From Deltaproteobacteria bacterium (GTDB lineage: Bacteria; Myxococcota_A; Polyangia; DRWM01; JAAZOP01): a DNA stretch of 64,000 nucleotides. Under the pieces are notes generated by a model. The model saw only the letters and a list, made by a program, of their open reading frames with translations. It had not been told where the DNA came from and made no database searches. Numbering within the stretch: position 1 is the first letter of the stretch; the number at the start of each line of letters is the position of its first letter. Shown in pieces: positions 8,161 to 14,838 of the stretch. The position numbers were made by a program, and so were the translations under genes. Location: the NCBI GenBank assembly GCA_016218815.1, contig JACRCX010000048.1, forward strand, positions 112,268 through 176,267. Direction: 5' to 3'.

Positions 8161-9440
8161 AGTTCTCGGTGGCCTGCAATTTCGACGACGCGCTCTTGGA
8201 CGGGCTGCGCGGCTATCCGGTGTACGAGATCTACGGCAAGCTGACGGCGGACTTCTTCGGCGGGGGACGGCCGTCGTTCTACCTGCCCGAGGTGAACCGC
8301 GCGGCGCTGGCGGACTACGTGCGGAAGACCCACGAGCACGGCATCGCCTTCAACTACCTCCTCAACGCCTCGGCGATGGGCAACACGGAGTTCACGCGCG
8401 AGGGCCAGCGGAACATGGAGGAGATCCTGGAGTGGCTGGACGGGATCGGCGTCGATTCCGTCACCGTCGCCAACGTCTACTTCCTGCGGCTGGTCAAGCG
8501 GCGCCACCCGCGACTCAAGGTGCGCATCAGCTCCCACCGCTTCACCGACAACGCACGCAAGGTGCGCTTCTGGGTCGCGAACGGCGCCGACTACATCGTC
8601 GTCTCCGAGGTGAACATCCACCGCGAGCTGCGGGTGCTGGAGTCGATGAAGAAGGCGGCGGGGGACGTGGAGCTGCAGCTCATCGTCAACAACTGGTGCC
8701 GCCAGGACTGCGCCATCGCCGGCAACCACGCGGTCACGCTCTCGAACGCCTCGCAGACCGGCTCCAAGGGCTTCCCCCTGGACTACTGCTCGATCGTCTG
8801 CAACCAGCTCCGCCTCCAGGAGCCGGTCAACTACCTGCGGGCGACCTGGATTCGCCCGGAGGACCTCTGCCACTACGAGGCGCTGGGCTACCGCAACTTC
8901 AAGATCGTGGAGCGCAACACGCCCACCGAGATCCTGCTCGACCGGGTCAAGTCGTACGCCGCGCGGCGCCACGACGGCAACCTGCTCGACCTGGTCCAGA
9001 ACTACTCCTACCCGGCCGACAAGATGGGTGGCAAGGCGTCGGACGCGTTCTCGATGCGGCGCATGTTCAAGTACTTCATCAAGCCGCAGGCGATCAACCT
9101 GATGAAGTTCACGAAGGTGATCGACTTCGGCAAGACGGCGGGCGTGCTCTACCCGCGGCTCGGCCCCAACCCCGTGCAGATCGACAACCGAGCGCTGGAC
9201 GGCTTCTTCGACCGCTTCCTCACCAAGGGCTGCCAGGACCTCGATTGCGAGGAGTGCCGCTACTGCCACGAGTGGGCGGAGAAGGCCGTGCGTATCGATC
9301 CGGACTGGAAAGAGCGCATGGAAGCGATCTACAAGGATCTCCTGGAGGAGACGGACGGCGGCGGGTTCTGGGAGCCGTACTTGAAGACCGCGACACAGAC
9401 CGTCGGAGAGCTCGCCGGCCGCTTCCTGAACCGCAATTGA
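8157..9440 (+). CDS. U32-family protein with predicted Fe-S cysteines
   Basis: A 427-residue member of the peptidase U32 family. The conserved core is seen as SHRFTDNARKVRFW followed by NNWCRQDCAIAGNH and DYCSIVCNQ, giving cysteines at about 181, 185, 211 and 215. Such a four-Cys set binds a 4Fe-4S cluster in UbiU/UbiV and TrhP. A second Cys-rich patch near residues 360-375, GCQDLDCEECRYCHEW, is less usual. U32 proteins were named as proteases, but studied members act in oxygen-independent hydroxylation of ubiquinone precursors or of tRNA. Here the gene lies between DAHP synthase and a geranylgeranyl reductase, overlapping both by 4 nt, so a role in quinone or isoprenoid modification is a fair guess. 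The substrate is unknown. Confidence 0.85.
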   Translation: MKFSVACNFDDALLDGLRGYPVYEIYGKLTADFFGGGRPSFYLPEVNRAALADYVRKTHEHGIAFNYLLNASAMGNTEFTREGQRNMEEILEWLDGIGVDSVTVANVYFLRLVKRRHPRLKVRISSHRFTDNARKVRFWVANGADYIVVSEVNIHRELRVLESMKKAAGDVELQLIVNNWCRQDCAIAGNHAVTLSNASQTGSKGFPLDYCSIVCNQLRLQEPVNYLRATWIRPEDLCHYEALGYRNFKIVERNTPTEILLDRVKSYAARRHDGNLLDLVQNYSYPADKMGGKASDAFSMRRMFKYFIKPQAINLMKFTKVIDFGKTAGVLYPRLGPNPVQIDNRALDGFFDRFLTKGCQDLDCEECRYCHEWAEKAVRIDPDWKERMEAIYKDLLEETDGGGFWEPYLKTATQTVGELAGRFLNRN

Positions 9441-10537
9441 ACGACGCACGAAACTGGGACGTCGTCGTCGCGGGTGCCGGTCCCGGCGGCTCGAGCGCCG
9501 CCCGCGAGTCCGCGCGCCGCGGCCTGCGCTGCCTGCTGCTCGACGCGAAGAAGTTTCCCCGCGTCAAACCCTGCGCCGGCGGCATCTCCCCCCGCGCCCG
9601 CGGCGTGCTGCGCCGCCTCGGTCTGTGGGACAAGGTCGCCGCCGCGGCCTACGAAATCCGCGGCATCCGGCTGGGGGCGCCGAGCGGCCGCGAGACCGTG
9701 CTGGTCGGCGCCGGCAGCGCCGTCGTCTTCGATCGCCCCAGGCTGGACGCCCTCCTCGCCGCCGAAGCCGTCGCCGCCGGCGCGACCTTCGAGGACGGCC
9801 GGCGGGTCCTGGGAGTGGTGACGGAGGGCGGGCGCGTCGTCGGCGTGCGCACGGACGCGGGCGACGTTCGGGCGCGGTGGGTCGTGGCGGCGGACGGCGC
9901 GAACACGCGGTTCTCGACGGACCCGCGGCCCCGCCACGTGCTGCACTCCTGCATGGCGTGGTTCGAGAAATTCCCCTTCCGGCCGCACGTGCTGGAGATG
10001 TTCTTCGACGCGGAGCTTTCTCCGCACTACGCGTGGCTCTTCCCGGAATCCGACGACCGCGTCAACGTCGGCCTCTGCGTCGAAGCCGACCGCCACGCCG
10101 GTACCCCGATCCGCGAGGTCTTCCGCCGGTTCCTGGAGCGCCACTACGCGACGGAGCTGGCCGCGGCGCGGCCGCTGGGCGAGTGGCGCGGGCATCCGAT
10201 GGTCGTGACGGACGTCGTGGAGCACCACGCGCCGGCCGGCGTGCTGCTGGTCGGCGAAGCGTGCCGGCTCGTGAACCCCGCGACGGGCGAGGGCATCTCC
10301 TACGCCATCGAGAGCGGTCTGCATGCGGCGGGGTTCGTGGCGGATGCGCTGGAATACGGCGGCGATCCGCTCGCGGTCGCGAAGCGCTACGAGCGCTCCC
10401 TGCGCTGGAAGCTCGAGCCCGGCCTCCGCGGCGGCGAGCTCTTCCGCCGCTGGGGCGTCGGCCTCATCGATCCGCTCGTGCGGCTCGGGCAGAGCGCATG
10501 GTTCCGGCGCTGGGCGAAGCAGGCGCCGGCGACCTGA
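9437..10537 (+). CDS. geranylgeranyl reductase family FAD oxidoreductase
   Basis: A 366-residue flavoprotein. The FAD Rossmann motif VVAGAGPGGSSAARESARRG is at the N-terminus, the KPCAGGIS segment matches the K-x-C-G-G-G region of geranylgeranyl reductases, and GVLLVGEACRLVNPATGEGI is the second FAD contact. These enzymes hydrogenate isoprenoid chains, as in chlorophyll phytyl tails, menaquinone side chains or archaeal lipids. No ATG or GTG fits the N-terminus; TTG at 9437 overlaps the U32 stop (TTGA) and places the Rossmann motif at the expected distance, so it is taken as the start. Last gene of the DAHP synthase-U32 operon. It could instead be an FAD halogenase or hydroxylase, but the CGGG-like motif argues for a reductase. 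Confidence 0.88.
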   Translation: MNDARNWDVVVAGAGPGGSSAARESARRGLRCLLLDAKKFPRVKPCAGGISPRARGVLRRLGLWDKVAAAAYEIRGIRLGAPSGRETVLVGAGSAVVFDRPRLDALLAAEAVAAGATFEDGRRVLGVVTEGGRVVGVRTDAGDVRARWVVAADGANTRFSTDPRPRHVLHSCMAWFEKFPFRPHVLEMFFDAELSPHYAWLFPESDDRVNVGLCVEADRHAGTPIREVFRRFLERHYATELAAARPLGEWRGHPMVVTDVVEHHAPAGVLLVGEACRLVNPATGEGISYAIESGLHAAGFVADALEYGGDPLAVAKRYERSLRWKLEPGLRGGELFRRWGVGLIDPLVRLGQSAWFRRWAKQAPAT

Positions 10538-10540
10538 TCC

Positions 10541-10570
10541 GAACCGCGGGCTTCAGCCCGGCTGCGGTCG
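10541..10570. repeat. truncated REP-like palindrome
   Basis: Copy of the dispersed element (ATCCGAACCGCGGGCTTCAG then CCCG) found complete at 37274 and 60369. The right arm is cut: it reads CAGCCCGGCTGCGG instead of CAGCCCGCGGCTG. It lies 3 nt after the reductase stop and could act as the operon's 3' hairpin. Confidence 0.75.
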
Positions 10571-10609
10571 AAACGTGCTGGGACGGAGTACCCGCCCCGC
10601 CCCGCGCGC

Positions 10610-10641
10610 TTGACTTCCTTTGTCGGAAATGACATAAGGAA
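10610..10641 (+). promoter_or_regulatory. promoter with imperfect palindromic operator
   Basis: A TTGACT hexamer at 10610-10615 is followed 17 bp later by CATAAG at 10633-10638, a plausible sigma-70 pair. Laid over it is an imperfect palindrome, arms TTCCTTTGTC at 10615-10624 and GACATAAGGAA at 10631-10641, which would be perfect but for one extra base. It ends 4 nt before the GTG of the XRE-family gene and is AT-richer than its surroundings. Position and shape fit an autorepression operator of the toxin-antitoxin-like pair downstream. If the promoter is right, transcription would begin at or next to the start codon. Confidence 0.5.
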
Positions 10642-10644
10642 GGC

Positions 10645-11058
10645 GTGAATACGGAACTGCCGCGCCTCGTTCGATCGCGCCGCAGGCAGCTCGGCTGGAC
10701 GCAGAGCGACCTGGCCCGCGCGATGGGTTCGAGCCCGTCGCGCGTGTGCAAGCTCGAGGCCGGGGACGAATCGGTGGCGCCGAGCCTGATGCTGCGGGCG
10801 CTGGCCGTCATGGACGCCCCGCTGCGCCTGGAGATCGACGAGAGTCGCGATGCGTTCGCCGAGCCCGGACTCACGGCGGAGCAGCGGCGCCAGCTCTCGG
10901 CTCGGCTGTTGCGGCGCCGGCAGGCCGACCGGATCGCGGAACGCGAGCAGGTCGACGGCGGCGATGTCGAGCACGTCCTGTTCAACCTCACCCTGAGTCC
11001 CTGGCAGAGGTTGGCGCGGAGCTTCGACCGTGCGCGACGGAACCGACTTCCCGCTTAG
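10645..11058 (+). CDS. XRE-family helix-turn-helix protein (putative antitoxin/repressor)
   Basis: A 137-residue protein with an N-terminal HTH_XRE domain: LVRSRRRQLGWTQSDLARAMGSSPSRVCKLEAGD at about residues 7-40. The C-terminal half is helical and Arg-rich with no named domain. The GTG start follows AAGGAAGG. The last 29 nt overlap the start of the nucleotidyltransferase gene, the usual layout of a toxin-antitoxin pair with the DNA-binding partner first. An operator-like palindrome lies directly upstream, fitting self-repression. Chromosomal regulator of other genes is the main alternative. Confidence 0.85.
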   Translation: MNTELPRLVRSRRRQLGWTQSDLARAMGSSPSRVCKLEAGDESVAPSLMLRALAVMDAPLRLEIDESRDAFAEPGLTAEQRRQLSARLLRRRQADRIAEREQVDGGDVEHVLFNLTLSPWQRLARSFDRARRNRLPA

Positions 11059-11500
11059 CGAGGCCGAGATCGCGTTCCTCCGCGCGCTGGCGCGCGCCGA
11101 ATCGCGCTTCCTGGTCGTCGGCGTCGGAGCGGCCGTGCTGCAAGGCGCGGATGCCGTCACCCAGGACCTCGACCTGTGGTTCCGATCCCTGGGCGATCCC
11201 GCGATTGCCGCAGCCGCCCGGGTTGCCGGCGGCGTCTTCGCTGCCCGGTCCAACCCGCCGATGATTGCCGGCAAGGACCTCGATCGCATCGACCTGGTCG
11301 TTCACTGCGATGGGCTGAAGAGCTTCGACGCCGAATACCGCCACGCGCTCGACCTGCCGTTGCGGGACTTCTCCGTCAAGCTCCTGCCGCTCGAACGGGT
11401 GCTGGCAAGCAAACAAGCGGCCGGCAGGCCGAAGGACATGGCCGTCCTGGAGGCCCTGCGCGCGGCCCTGGCCGCGCGACGCGCCGCCGGAAGGCGCTGA
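11030..11500 (+). CDS. nucleotidyltransferase-fold protein (AbiEii/DUF6036-like, putative toxin)
   Basis: A 156-residue protein with a minimal nucleotidyltransferase core. FLVVGVGAAVLQGADAVTQD then LDLW at residues 27-50 gives the Gly-rich helix and the catalytic-type DLD (46-48). A third acidic strand is probably DRIDLVVH at about 84-91. Such proteins in HTH partnerships include AbiEii and MNT toxins that add nucleotides to tRNA or proteins, and the DUF6036 group. The C-terminal part KLLPLERVLASKQAAGRPKD resembles the segment that follows the core in DUF6036 and AbiEii proteins. Start is GTG at 11030, inside the XRE gene; no ATG lies near. Toxin activity is inferred from context only. Confidence 0.78.
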   Translation: MRDGTDFPLSEAEIAFLRALARAESRFLVVGVGAAVLQGADAVTQDLDLWFRSLGDPAIAAAARVAGGVFAARSNPPMIAGKDLDRIDLVVHCDGLKSFDAEYRHALDLPLRDFSVKLLPLERVLASKQAAGRPKDMAVLEALRAALAARRAAGRR

Positions 11501-11554
11501 GGTCACGGCGGATGCGACTCTGCCGCGGTGGGCGGCAACCGATCTTCCCGATGC

Positions 11555-11568
11555 GGAATCCGGATTCC
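11555..11568. other. 14-bp perfect palindrome between convergent genes
   Basis: GGAATCCGGATTCC is self-complementary and lies in the 76-bp gap between the convergent nucleotidyltransferase and FHA genes, 8 nt from the FHA stop. It has no loop and no U tract, so it is a poor terminator; it may be a protein site or chance. Confidence 0.35.
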
Positions 11569-11576
11569 GGGAACGA

Positions 11577-12221
11577 CTACTTCTCGTCCGTCGAGGGCTC
11601 CGTCGGCTCGGTGCCCTCCGTGTACAGCATGTAGTCCTGCGGCGGGGCGGGAGGCTGGTAGCGCATCTCGATGTCGGGCTCCTCGGCATCCGGCTCGGGC
11701 GCAACGGACGCATCGGCCGGCTCAGGGTCCGGCGTCTGCGTCCCGGTGTTCGAGCCGCCGCACGACGGAGCGAGCGTCGCGGCGGCCCCCAGCGCCGCGC
11801 CCATCGCCACCGCGGCCGAAGCCCGGCGCAACGTGCCGGAACGCTCGGCGGGCGGCAGCGGGGAGGGGGCGGCGACCGTGGCGGTCTGGCCGTGGAGGTG
11901 GACGCGGAGTCGGCGGTCGCCGACGGCCAGCTCGTCGCCCGAGCGGAGCACGACGGGCTTCCCGTGCGGGACGTCGAGCGAACGGCCGGCGCGGGATACG
12001 CGCACGGCCGGGCCGCCGTCGGGCCGGAAAAGGATCAGCTTGTCGTCCGCCGAAACCCACAGCTCGCATGGCGCCGAATCCTCGCCCCGCCACCGCACTT
12101 GGCCCCCGGCGTCGATGCGCAGCCCCGGCTGGCGTCCGGGCAGCGCGACGCAGCGCAGGTAGCGCCCAGCCGCGTCGGCGGCAGCGGTATCCTCGACACA
12201 AATCGCGATCGGCTTCGGCAT
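11577..12221 (-). CDS. FHA-like domain protein with internal hydrophobic segment and acidic Pro-rich tail
   Basis: A 214-residue protein. Residues about 10-115 look like a forkhead-associated or similar beta-sandwich domain (LRIDAGGQVRWRGEDSAPCE and VVLRSGDELAVGDRRLRVHL). Arg/Gly residues are followed by an Ala-rich hydrophobic stretch at about 130-152 ending in LAPSCGG, then an acidic Pro-rich tail. The FHA fold would bind phospho-Thr peptides, though the key Ser/Arg/Asn residues could not be placed with certainty. The ATG at 12221 has a textbook AAAGGAGGT upstream. The tail architecture, basic residues then GAAATL then CG then a Pro/Asp tail, is shared with the radical SAM protein at 14839-17007. 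Function unknown. Confidence 0.75.
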   Translation of the reverse strand: MPKPIAICVEDTAAADAAGRYLRCVALPGRQPGLRIDAGGQVRWRGEDSAPCELWVSADDKLILFRPDGGPAVRVSRAGRSLDVPHGKPVVLRSGDELAVGDRRLRVHLHGQTATVAAPSPLPPAERSGTLRRASAAVAMGAALGAAATLAPSCGGSNTGTQTPDPEPADASVAPEPDAEEPDIEMRYQPPAPPQDYMLYTEGTEPTEPSTDEK

Positions 12222-12294
12222 GAGCGACCTCCTTTCCCTGCGGCCGCTACATTGCGACATTCCGGGCGCAGCGTCCAGCGAATCGGTTCTACCG

Positions 12295-12375
12295 CCGACT
12301 GTCGACTGTCGACTGTCGGCCGTCGGCCGTCGACCGTCGACCGACGACTGACGACCGCCGACTGCCGACCGCCGC
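12295..12375. repeat. degenerate heptamer minisatellite
   Basis: An 81-bp array of 7-bp units that drifts in sequence along its length: GACTGTC x3, GGCCGTC x2, GACCGTC, then GACGACT, GACGACC, GCCGACT, GCCGACC. It lies between the FHA gene start and the end of mvaS, 9 nt from the mvaS stop, and fills most of the 162-bp gap. The unit sequence differs from other heptamer loci in the window but the period is the same. Confidence 0.85.
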
Positions 12376-12383
12376 GCCTTCCG

Positions 12384-13694
12384 TCAGTCGCCGGCCTGCG
12401 CGCGGGCGGGGCGGGGGGCGGGACGCAGGACGTCGGAGGGAGGGCAGGTGTCACCCGGGCGCGCGGAGGCGACCGCGGCGGGCCACGTCGCGTCGCGGTA
12501 GACGCGCTGGTGGTTCCAGGTGCCGCAGAAGGCGACGCCGTCGGGCGCGAGCGGCGTGCGGAACGAACCGTCGCGTGCCAGCTCCTCGTGCCCCTGCCGG
12601 AAGCGGAGGTACGACTCGTGGGTGATTTCGCGGCGCGCGGCGAGCACCTGCCGCAGGCCGGTCCTGCCGCGCCAGGCGGCGGCGTCGTCCCCGACCCGCG
12701 CCGCGATGAACTCGGCGCAGCAGCCGCTGCCGTAGGAGAACAGCCCGACCCGCTTGCCCGCCGCGTCGACCTCGGCGTGCTCGAGCAGTCCGGCGAGGGA
12801 GACGTAGAGCGAGGCGGAGTACGCGTTGCCGACCTCGGCGTTCGACCACAGGGTCGGGAGCACCCGACGTTCGTAGTCGGGGTCGAAGCCCGCGGCGCCG
12901 TTCGTGGCCAGCTCGTACAGGCGCTTGTGCGCCTTGAACGCCATTTTGGGGAACGGCGAGTGGTACAGCAGGTAGTCGAAGGCGCCCAGGCCGAGGCCGC
13001 TGGACGAGGTGAAACCGCCCCAGCAGCCTTCGAGCGCGCGCAAGTAGCACTCGATCGAGTGGTGGCCGTCGGCCAGGGCCGTGGCGCGGTAGGTCGGCCG
13101 CCAGAAGTCCATCACCTCCTCGGTGTGGACCGCCTCGGGATAGGGCTCGAGCCGCAGCACGCGCGGCTCGTCGCCGACGAGCATGGCGACCGCGGCGGCG
13201 CCCTGGGTGGGCTCGCCGGGCGAGCCGATCTCGTAGCGGGCGACGTCGGTGGCGATGACCAGGGCCTTCTTGCCGGGCCGCAGGCCGCCCAGGACCCAGC
13301 CGGTCGCCATGCGCAGTCCGGCCGTGCCGCCGTAGCAGGCATGCTGGATGTCGAAGGTGCGGCAGTCGCGCGGCAGGCCGGCCATGCGGTGGACGTAGGT
13401 GGCGATCGGCTTGGCGGCATCGACGCCGCTCTCGGTGCCGACCACGACCATGCCGACGCACGCCGGGTCGATGTCGTAGCGTTCGAACAGTCCCGACGCG
13501 GCGCGAACGGCAAGGACGACCGGATCCTCGTCGGGGGCGACGACGGCCATGCGGCGGCAGCCGAGGCCGAAGCAGTACTTGCCGGGGTCGACGCCGTTGG
13601 CCCGAGCCAACGTGCCGACGTCCAGGTAGTGCCGGGGAACGTGGACCGCGAGCGCTTCGATGCCGACATCCGCAACCGATCGAATCGATCCCAC
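12384..13694 (-). CDS. mvaS: hydroxymethylglutaryl-CoA synthase
   Basis: A 436-residue thiolase-fold enzyme that condenses acetoacetyl-CoA with acetyl-CoA to HMG-CoA. The catalytic set can be placed: Glu88 in VVGTESGVD, Cys120 in FDIQHACYGGTAGL, and His245 in YHSPFPKMAFKAH. DGHHSIECYL and SYGSGCCAEF are also family motifs. GTG at 13694 is the start, with GGAGG six bases upstream; there is no suitable ATG. Role: mevalonate-pathway supply of isopentenyl diphosphate, which fits the squalene genes nearby. Related HMG-CoA synthases also add beta-branches to polyketides, but no acyl carrier protein or polyketide genes lie here. No other mevalonate gene is in the window. Confidence 0.9.
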   Translation of the reverse strand: MGSIRSVADVGIEALAVHVPRHYLDVGTLARANGVDPGKYCFGLGCRRMAVVAPDEDPVVLAVRAASGLFERYDIDPACVGMVVVGTESGVDAAKPIATYVHRMAGLPRDCRTFDIQHACYGGTAGLRMATGWVLGGLRPGKKALVIATDVARYEIGSPGEPTQGAAAVAMLVGDEPRVLRLEPYPEAVHTEEVMDFWRPTYRATALADGHHSIECYLRALEGCWGGFTSSSGLGLGAFDYLLYHSPFPKMAFKAHKRLYELATNGAAGFDPDYERRVLPTLWSNAEVGNAYSASLYVSLAGLLEHAEVDAAGKRVGLFSYGSGCCAEFIAARVGDDAAAWRGRTGLRQVLAARREITHESYLRFRQGHEELARDGSFRTPLAPDGVAFCGTWNHQRVYRDATWPAAVASARPGDTCPPSDVLRPAPRPARAQAGD

Positions 13695-14131
13695 CGTAGC
13701 CTCCACGCCGTCCCCCCGCAGAATCGGCCGACGCGGGAGCAATCGGCGTGCCACGCGGTCGTTCCGCGCGGAAACGAACGGGGCGTGCGGCGGGGCGTTC
13801 AACGCGGCGGGATCACGGAGGTGGACGGCGTGCGCGTTGTGGGGGGCCGCGTGCGAGCGACGTGCGAGTTCGCGCGCCGCGGGTGCAGGTGCGGGGAATC
13901 GCGCGATCCGGATCAGGTCGAGCGAATCCGCACGGAGCGAACGGAAGGAAAAAACCACCGATGGACACCGATGGACACCGATGTCGGAGGACCCGAGCCA
14001 ACGGAACCGCGACCGCAGGGAGCGGATGCGCGGTGAAGGAGGCGAACGGGGGAGGGGAAAGGTTGAAACCACCGATGAACACAGATAAACACAGATGGGG
14101 AAAGGGAGGGCGCGGAGGGATGGAGGAGGCG
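13695..14131. other. divergent intergenic region with two decamer repeats
   Basis: A 437-bp gap between divergent mvaS and metallo-hydrolase genes. It holds decamer arrays at 13955-13983 (unit ACCGATGGAC) and 14066-14098 (units ACCGATGAAC, ACAGATAAAC, ACAGATGGGG). Such CACAGAT/CACCGAT arrays are familiar as non-coding repeats in many unrelated genomes. Both arrays recur inverted near 17150-17260. No gene or clear promoter is seen in the rest. Confidence 0.7.
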
Positions 14132-14755
14132 ATGGTGGACGTGCTGGTGAAGCAGTTTGCGTTGGGGCCGATGGACAACTTCGGGTACCTGGTGGGAGAT
14201 GCACAGGCCAAGGTCGCGGCGGTCATCGACCCATCCTTCGACGCGCGGGAGATCCAGCGGGAGGCGGGGCGTTTGGGGCTGCGGATCGAGCTGGTGCTGC
14301 TGACGCACGGGCATCCGGACCATGGGGATGACGCGAAGCGGTTGGCCCGGGAGACGGGGGCGAAGATCGCGGCGCACCGTGCGAGCGGCGTGGCGAAGGA
14401 TCTCGAGTTGGACGACGGCTCCGTGCTGCGGCTGGGGAGCGTGGAGGTGAAGGTGCTGCACACGCCGGGACACACGCCCGACTCCTGCTGCTTCCTGGCG
14501 GGCAAGGCGTTGTTCACCGGCGACACGCTCTTCGTCGGCGAGTGCGGCCGGGCCGATCTGCCGGACAGCAGCGTCGCAGCGATGCACGACAGCCTGCTGC
14601 GCGTGGTGCGCGGGCTTCCGGACGAGCTGATCGTCTATCCCGGCCACGATTACGGGCCGAGCCCGACCTCGACGATCGGCCACGAGAAGGCGCACAATTA
14701 CACGCTGAAGTCGCGCTCCATCTCTGAGTTCCGCCTGTTCATGCGCGAACCGTGA
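14132..14755 (+). CDS. metallo-beta-lactamase-fold hydrolase (glyoxalase II-like)
   Basis: A 207-residue enzyme with the zinc motif THGHPDHGDD (His59, His61, Asp63, His64), further ligands in VLHTPGHTPDSCC and LFTGDTLFVGECGRADLP, and the final His in VYPGHDYGP. The N-terminus VKQFALGPMDNFGYLVGD is typical of the hydroxyacylglutathione hydrolase/persulfide dioxygenase-like group. ATG 14132 is preferred since GGAGGAGG precedes it at good spacing; ATG 14120 is possible. The substrate is probably a thioester or persulfide of a small thiol, not determined. Convergent with the radical SAM gene. Confidence 0.88.
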   Translation: MVDVLVKQFALGPMDNFGYLVGDAQAKVAAVIDPSFDAREIQREAGRLGLRIELVLLTHGHPDHGDDAKRLARETGAKIAAHRASGVAKDLELDDGSVLRLGSVEVKVLHTPGHTPDSCCFLAGKALFTGDTLFVGECGRADLPDSSVAAMHDSLLRVVRGLPDELIVYPGHDYGPSPTSTIGHEKAHNYTLKSRSISEFRLFMREP

Positions 14756-14760
14756 ACCGG

Positions 14761-14833
14761 CTTGTAGCCGGCAGCTTGTAGCTGGTGGTCCGGCCGACCC
14801 CGCCACCAGCGACCAGCCACCAGCCACCAGCCA
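14761..14833. repeat. heptamer minisatellites between convergent genes
   Basis: Two adjoining arrays of 7-bp units: CTTGTAG, CCGGCAG, CTTGTAG, CTGGTGG at 14761-14788, and CACCAGC, GACCAGC, CACCAGC, CACCAGC at 14802-14829. They fill the gap between the hydrolase stop (14755) and the radical SAM stop (14839). Confidence 0.85.
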
Positions 14834-14838
14834 ATGCC

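Noticed and set aside
11555..11568. Palindrome as a rho-independent terminator
   Set aside because: It has no loop and no U-rich run on either strand.
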